NCBI GenBank assembly: GCA_018818485.1 | Contig: JAHIRX010000047.1 | Coordinates: 1 to 8,870, forward strand | From: Patescibacteria group bacterium | GTDB taxonomy: Bacteria; Patescibacteriota; WWE3; UBA101185; UBA10185 | Length of the DNA stretch: 8,870 nt | Direction: 5' to 3' | Part shown: one piece after another, positions 5,534 through 8,870 of the stretch | Numbering within the stretch: position 1 is the stretch's first letter | Layout of the letters: every line of letters begins with the position of its first letter | Position numbers and translations under genes: made by a program | Notes under the pieces: generated by a model | Seen by the model: only the letters and a program-made list of their open reading frames with translations | Database searches by the model: none | What the model was told of the DNA's origin: nothing

Positions 5534-6472
5534 ATGGCTCTATTTAATATATTTCTAATCGCAATAGCCTCGTTCATACTCATTAAAGCTGTGAGTTTGT
5601 TCATTAAATCGACAACTAATATCTCAAGAGCACTAAGAGTGTCTGGTTACACAATTAGTTTTCTACTTGTATCAGTTGCAACTTCTCTACCTGAAACAAT
5701 TGTTGGTATTAATTCGGCTCTTGCTGGAAAACCAATTCTTTCATATGGGAACGCACTTGGATCTAACATTGCCCTACTTACATTAATAATTGCAATACCA
5801 GGTTTTATCAACTCAGGACTCCACACAAGAAAAATATTCAGATCAAAAGATATATACATTAGTAGTTTCTTTGCAATATTAGCTGTAGCTTTAGCACTTG
5901 ATGGACAAGTTACAAGATTTGATGGATACACTCTATTAGTTGGTTATGTGATCTACAGCATATCTTTTTTGAGGAGAAATTCACATATTCACACATTTTT
6001 TCATGGTTATGGAAGGGTAAATTTACTAAAAGAGTCTCTAATTTTTATCATGTCCTTATGTTTGATAATAATATCTGGGGAACTTGTGGTAAGGGGAGCA
6101 ATAAATTTAGCAGACGTACTAAAGATAAGTCTTGGTTTTGTGGGTCTTTCAATTATGGCAATTGGTACATCATTACCTGAGATTGCGTATTCAATAGGAC
6201 TCATTAAAAAACATAAACAAAACGAGGTTTTAGGAAATGTTATCGGGAGTGTTGGTGTTAACTCTACCCTAGTACTTGGTATAACTGCTGTTATAGAGCC
6301 TATCGTTATAGTTAATGGTGGGATAAGCATCACTACATACATTTTTGCGATTATGGTAGTGGCCCTCTTCCTGGGATTTTCTAAAAAAGATCACGATATA
6401 AACAAAAAAGAAGCAACCGTTTTGCTTCTTGTATACATAGCCTTTCTAACTGTGGAATACTTAGTCCAATAA
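5534..6472 (+). CDS. CaCA-family sodium/calcium exchanger-type membrane protein
   Basis: A 312-residue integral membrane antiporter of the Ca2+:cation antiporter superfamily (YrbG/NCX_Mj type), with the expected two inverted halves of about five membrane segments each. The alpha-1 repeat is T50-S51-L-P-E54 with GNALGSN at 72-78; alpha-2 is GT212-S213-L-P-E216 with GNVIGS at 234-239. By NCX_Mj numbering, ligands T50, S51, E54, S77 and the alpha-2 equivalents T212, S213, E216, S239 are present. The position of NCX_Mj N81 is L81 here, and that of D240 is N243. The family exports Ca2+ in exchange for Na+; the changed ligand makes the ion uncertain. The ATG at 5534 has no Shine-Dalgarno but gives a family-typical first helix. 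Its stop is one base from the convergent orphan gene, and its 3' end holds that gene's terminator. Confidence 0.93.
   Translation: MALFNIFLIAIASFILIKAVSLFIKSTTNISRALRVSGYTISFLLVSVATSLPETIVGINSALAGKPILSYGNALGSNIALLTLIIAIPGFINSGLHTRKIFRSKDIYISSFFAILAVALALDGQVTRFDGYTLLVGYVIYSISFLRRNSHIHTFFHGYGRVNLLKESLIFIMSLCLIIISGELVVRGAINLADVLKISLGFVGLSIMAIGTSLPEIAYSIGLIKKHKQNEVLGNVIGSVGVNSTLVLGITAVIEPIVIVNGGISITTYIFAIMVVALFLGFSKKDHDINKKEATVLLLVYIAFLTVEYLVQ
6404..6430 (-). terminator. Intrinsic terminator of the membrane orphan, inside the exchanger gene
   Basis: AAGAAGCAA (6408-6416) and TTGCTTCTT (6422-6430) form a perfect 9-bp stem with a 5-nt loop. Read on the minus strand the stem runs into TTTT (6407-6404), giving a CTTCTTTTTTG tail, the proper polarity for the gene whose stop is at 6474, 43 nt upstream. 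The same bases encode KKEATVLLL near the exchanger C-terminus, so it must be compatible with both roles. On the plus strand there is no U-tract after the stem. Confidence 0.65.
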
Positions 6473-6473
6473 A

Positions 6474-6959
6474 CTAGTCTGAAAATTTTACTGTTTCAAA
6501 TACACCAGATTTAATATCTTCAATAAGCACTATTGCTACACTCACTCCCTCTATTTCATGAGCAGAAGAGCTTGTAGTACCGCCAAATTCTTCAATTTCA
6601 AATCCTCCGGAATCTGATCCCCAACCAGGTTTCACAAATACCTTTACAAAACCATATTCGTCCCATCTATTAGAGTATTCTATACTCACCTCTCTACCTT
6701 CTCCCTTTCCTCCTCCCGAAGTTTTTACCTTCTCTCCAGAATCCAAAGAGGACAAACAACCTTCAACCGTATTACATAAATATCCGGACAAGTTCCAAGT
6801 ACCGCTACTAGTTACCTCAACAACAACGCCAACAAGGTCTAAAGTTTTAGCCCCACGAATGTTTTTATCTGAAGAATTAGAAAAATACCAAAAAGATAAC
6901 GGTAGAATAATGAATACAATAACTATTAAAGCTACTGGTAGCAAGGAACCTTTCTTCAT
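6474..6959 (-). CDS. Hypothetical single-pass membrane-anchored protein
   Basis: I do not recognise this 161-residue protein. Residues 1-6 are basic (MKKGS) and 7-27 form one hydrophobic segment (LLPVALIVIVFIILPLSFWYF), best read as an uncleaved signal anchor with the rest outside the cell. The outer part is Gly/Ser rich and acidic, with a pair of cysteines (in GYLCNTVEGC) that could form a disulfide, a GGGKGEG loop, and several beta-like stretches (KTLDLVGVVVEV, VSVAIVLIEDI). No enzyme motif is seen. The ATG at 6959 is chosen because a perfect TTGACA lies at the right distance and no Shine-Dalgarno exists. Stop TAG is one base from the convergent exchanger stop, and a terminator follows inside that gene. 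Confidence 0.7.
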   Translation of the reverse strand: MKKGSLLPVALIVIVFIILPLSFWYFSNSSDKNIRGAKTLDLVGVVVEVTSSGTWNLSGYLCNTVEGCLSSLDSGEKVKTSGGGKGEGREVSIEYSNRWDEYGFVKVFVKPGWGSDSGGFEIEEFGGTTSSSAHEIEGVSVAIVLIEDIKSGVFETVKFSD

Positions 6960-6965
6960 GAACTA

Positions 6966-6994
6966 ATGAACTCAAAATTTACCCAGCATGTCAA
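6966..6994 (-). promoter_or_regulatory. Promoter candidate for the membrane orphan
   Basis: Perfect -35 TTGACA (6994-6989), 17-bp spacer ending in TGA (an extended -10 TGn), hexamer GTTCAT (6971-6966, only 3/6), then six bases and ATG. Geometry predicts a leaderless mRNA; the poor -10 suggests low strength or need for an activator. Confidence 0.45.
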
Positions 6995-7027
6995 TAGTTT
7001 ATGGGTTAAATTTTAATTAAAATTGCC

Positions 7028-7036
7028 TGATATAAT
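7028..7036 (+). promoter_or_regulatory. Extended -10 of the glycosyltransferase-fpg operon (leaderless)
   Basis: TGATATAAT, identical to the two elements around 4573-4605, followed by six bases (ATCCAC) and ATG at 7043. No clear -35. Predicted +1 is the A of the ATG, and there is no Shine-Dalgarno. Confidence 0.65.
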
Positions 7037-7042
7037 ATCCAC

Positions 7043-8158
7043 ATGACAAAAAAACCAAAGGTAGCAATTGCAACCGAGTTTCTAACTCAAATGGGTGGTG
7101 CTCAAAAAACACTTGAGGCAATACTTGAGCTTTATCCTGATGCACCTGTATATACAGCAAAATATGATCCCACAAAGCTTGAGAAGACAATAACAAGTAG
7201 AAAAATCATATTTCCTAAAGATAAATTTATAAATAAGATTGGTAAACACTTCTTTGTGTTCACTATGTCCCCTATCTTTGAGAATTTTGACTTTAGAGAC
7301 TTTGACTTAGTAATTAGTGACGGTACTACCTGGAACAAAGGAATACTTACCAAACCAGATCAACTTCATATTACATATATTCATACTCCCCCAAGGTTCT
7401 TATATGGTTACTCTAGAGAAGGAACTAAATGGGATAAGGGGCCATTAAGAAGATTTATATACAGCTACATGGCAAATATTTTAAGACTTTGGGATTATGT
7501 TGCTGCTCAAAGACCAGACTTCATAGTTGCAAATTCAAAAGAGATTCAAAAAAGAATAAAGAAATTTTATGGAAGAGACTCAACGGTAATTTACCCACCG
7601 GTAGAAGTTAACTACAAAACTCCTGACAGAAAACCAGATGTTATAGATAAACCATACTTCTTAGCAACTGGAAGACTAGTAACATATAAAAACTTTGATA
7701 TTTTAATTGAAGCTTTTAATAAATTGGGATGGCCTCTTGTTGTTGTAGGTACGGGATCTGAAGAGAATAAACTAAGAGCAATGGCTAAAGAAAATATAAT
7801 ATTTACTGGAAGAGCTTCTGAAGATGACAAACATGTTCTAATGGAACACTCATTAGGTCTAATTAACATGGTTGAGGATGAAGACTTTGGAATAGTTCCT
7901 ATTGAAATTCAAGCGCATGGGAAACCGGCTCTAGTTCATAGATCAGCAGGACACCTTGAAACAGTTACAGAAGGTCTTAGTGGAATGTATTTTGAGAACT
8001 TAGAAATTGATCATCTTGTGGAAAAGATAAAACAATTCAAAAAAGCAATTGATGAGGGCAAGTTTGACTCAAATATAATCAAGGAAAATGTTCAGAAGTA
8101 TTCCAAAGAAAGATTTAAAAAAGAGTTTTCAGATTTCGTGGAAAGCAAACTCTCCTAA
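7043..8158 (+). CDS. GT4-family glycosyltransferase
   Basis: A 371-residue retaining glycosyltransferase of GT-B fold, family GT4, which moves sugar from a nucleotide-sugar to a surface glycan or lipid acceptor. The N-terminal acceptor domain shows the glycine-rich loop GGAQ (18-21) and YIHTPPRFLYG (112-122). The C-terminal donor domain starts near 205 with LATGRLVTYKNFD, where R211 and K216 fit the phosphate-binding Arg/Lys. The GT4 EX7E motif is E280-DFGIVPI-E288, followed by GKPALVHRSAGHLETV, typical of nucleotide-sugar binding. No membrane segments, so probably cytoplasmic or membrane-associated. The transcript should begin at the ATG. It ends 3 nt before the fpg start and is probably co-transcribed with it. 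The acceptor and sugar cannot be told. Confidence 0.93.
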   Translation: MTKKPKVAIATEFLTQMGGAQKTLEAILELYPDAPVYTAKYDPTKLEKTITSRKIIFPKDKFINKIGKHFFVFTMSPIFENFDFRDFDLVISDGTTWNKGILTKPDQLHITYIHTPPRFLYGYSREGTKWDKGPLRRFIYSYMANILRLWDYVAAQRPDFIVANSKEIQKRIKKFYGRDSTVIYPPVEVNYKTPDRKPDVIDKPYFLATGRLVTYKNFDILIEAFNKLGWPLVVVGTGSEENKLRAMAKENIIFTGRASEDDKHVLMEHSLGLINMVEDEDFGIVPIEIQAHGKPALVHRSAGHLETVTEGLSGMYFENLEIDHLVEKIKQFKKAIDEGKFDSNIIKENVQKYSKERFKKEFSDFVESKLS

Positions 8159-8161
8159 CTT

Positions 8162-8870
8162 ATGCCTGAATTTCCAGAAGTATACACAATTACAAACGAT
8201 CTAAAGAAAAATATTATTGGTTTTGAAGTTAAAAAAGCAACTCTAGATCCAAAATATAGTCTTCCAAACCTTAAAAATAAAAAGATTAAAGATGTAAAAC
8301 AGATTGCAAAAAATATTGTTTTAGAACTAGAGTCGGATGAATTTCTAGTCTTTCACCTAGCAATGACAGGAAGGATTCTTCTACGAAAAGATAAGAATAT
8401 TAATGACAAATGGGTAAAAATATCGCTAGAAATCTCAAAAAAGGAGGCGACTTACTATTTAAAGTTTGCGGATATGAGAGAGTTTGGAAAGGTGCAACTT
8501 TTAGATAAAAGTGGTTTGAAAGAGCTAACTCAGAAATATGGACCTACCCCACTTGACGAGTTAACTGCTGAAAAGTTTTTAGACATATTGAAATCAAAAA
8601 ATACAAATATAAAAAGTGCACTTTTGGATCAAAAGTTAATTTCAGGTGTTGGAAATATATATGCAATTGATGCCTTGTTCCTTTCTAAAATTGATCCAAA
8701 ATTGAGTACAAAATTACTGACACTAAAAAAGGCTTTAAAACTACTAGAAAACTTAAAGTTAGTTCTAAAAGAAGGTATAAAAAACAGAGGCGCTACTCTT
8801 CCCGATGGAATGTATGTAGATGTATTTGGAAAGCCAGGCTCTCAACAAAAACATTTTAAAATATATATGA
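8162..8870 (+). CDS. mutM: Formamidopyrimidine-DNA glycosylase Fpg/MutM (3' truncated by window)
   Basis: 236 codons are visible and the frame is still open at the window end; Fpg is usually about 270-290 residues, so the C-terminal zinc finger is missing from view. Fpg removes oxidised purines (8-oxoG, FaPy) and nicks the abasic site. Visible features: MPEFPEV start, supplying catalytic P2 and E3; K50 in QIAKNIVLEL, matching the catalytic lysine; HLAMTGRILL (65-74) with the inserting Met; ADMREFGKV (103-111), R106 and F108 being the other void-filling residues (the usual second basic residue is E here); YGPTPL; and the helix-two-turn-helix GVGNIYAIDALF (162-173), with D for the usual E. ATG 8162 has no Shine-Dalgarno and follows the glycosyltransferase stop by 3 nt, so translational coupling is likely. 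Confidence 0.93.
   Translation, partial: MPEFPEVYTITNDLKKNIIGFEVKKATLDPKYSLPNLKNKKIKDVKQIAKNIVLELESDEFLVFHLAMTGRILLRKDKNINDKWVKISLEISKKEATYYLKFADMREFGKVQLLDKSGLKELTQKYGPTPLDELTAEKFLDILKSKNTNIKSALLDQKLISGVGNIYAIDALFLSKIDPKLSTKLLTLKKALKLLENLKLVLKEGIKNRGATLPDGMYVDVFGKPGSQQKHFKIYM

Noticed and set aside
5647..6342. Two minus-strand frames inside the exchanger gene
   Set aside because: Antisense of the conserved alpha repeats; shadows of a strongly supported gene.
1..8870. CRISPR arrays, insertion sequences, tRNA genes
   Set aside because: No regularly spaced repeats, transposase-like proteins, terminal repeats or tRNA cloverleaf sequences were seen on either strand.

Overview
The window looks like a piece of a low-GC genome from the Candidate Phyla Radiation (Patescibacteria). 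The main evidence is the 5' two-thirds of a 16S rRNA gene on the minus strand (1-880). It keeps the core bacterial landmarks but has an almost absent helix 17, a G instead of A in the 'GGAATTGRCGGGG' block, and departures from the usual 515 region. Candidate classes such as Katanobacteria, Dojkabacteria or Microgenomates cannot be separated by eye. Protein genes use the standard code; the seven stops visible are TAA or TAG.

Layout. (1) 1-880: 16S rRNA, leaving the window to the left. (2) 881-1168: divergent intergenic region with a leader hairpin, repeated ATTGATA sites and candidate promoters. (3) 1169-3478 (+): large secreted protein with an Asp-box beta-propeller, an M23 zinc endopeptidase domain and C-terminal Ig-like modules. 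(4) 3538-4590 (-): MnmA, tRNA 2-thiouridylase. (5) 4618-4947 (+): unrecognised 109-residue basic protein, the only gene here with a strong Shine-Dalgarno sequence. (6) 4984-5472 (-): small protein with a HEPN RNase signature resembling the RnlA toxin C-terminus. (7) 5534-6472 (+): CaCA-family cation exchanger. (8) 6474-6959 (-): single-pass membrane-anchored orphan. (9) 7043-8158 (+): GT4 glycosyltransferase, followed 3 nt later by (10) 8162-8870 (+): Fpg/MutM DNA glycosylase, cut by the window end.

The most interesting signal is in how these genes start. At mnmA, the HEPN gene and the glycosyltransferase a good -10 hexamer is followed by exactly six bases and then the start codon, which puts +1 on the first base of the start codon. 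The membrane orphan and the M23 gene have the same geometry with good -35 but poor -10 elements. This predicts leaderless transcription as a main initiation mode. In contrast, the 109-residue gene has a leader and AGGAGG. It faces mnmA across a perfect 10-bp inverted repeat formed by two identical extended -10 elements (TGATATAAT), so two promoters point at each other with predicted start sites two bases apart.

Functionally this is a mixed housekeeping and accessory stretch: cell-wall or surface remodelling (M23 protein, glycosyltransferase), tRNA modification, ion exchange, DNA repair, and a possible toxin/defence RNase. Genes are densely packed in alternating orientations. A shared bidirectional terminator lies between the 109-residue and HEPN genes, and a terminator for the membrane orphan is embedded in the opposing exchanger gene.
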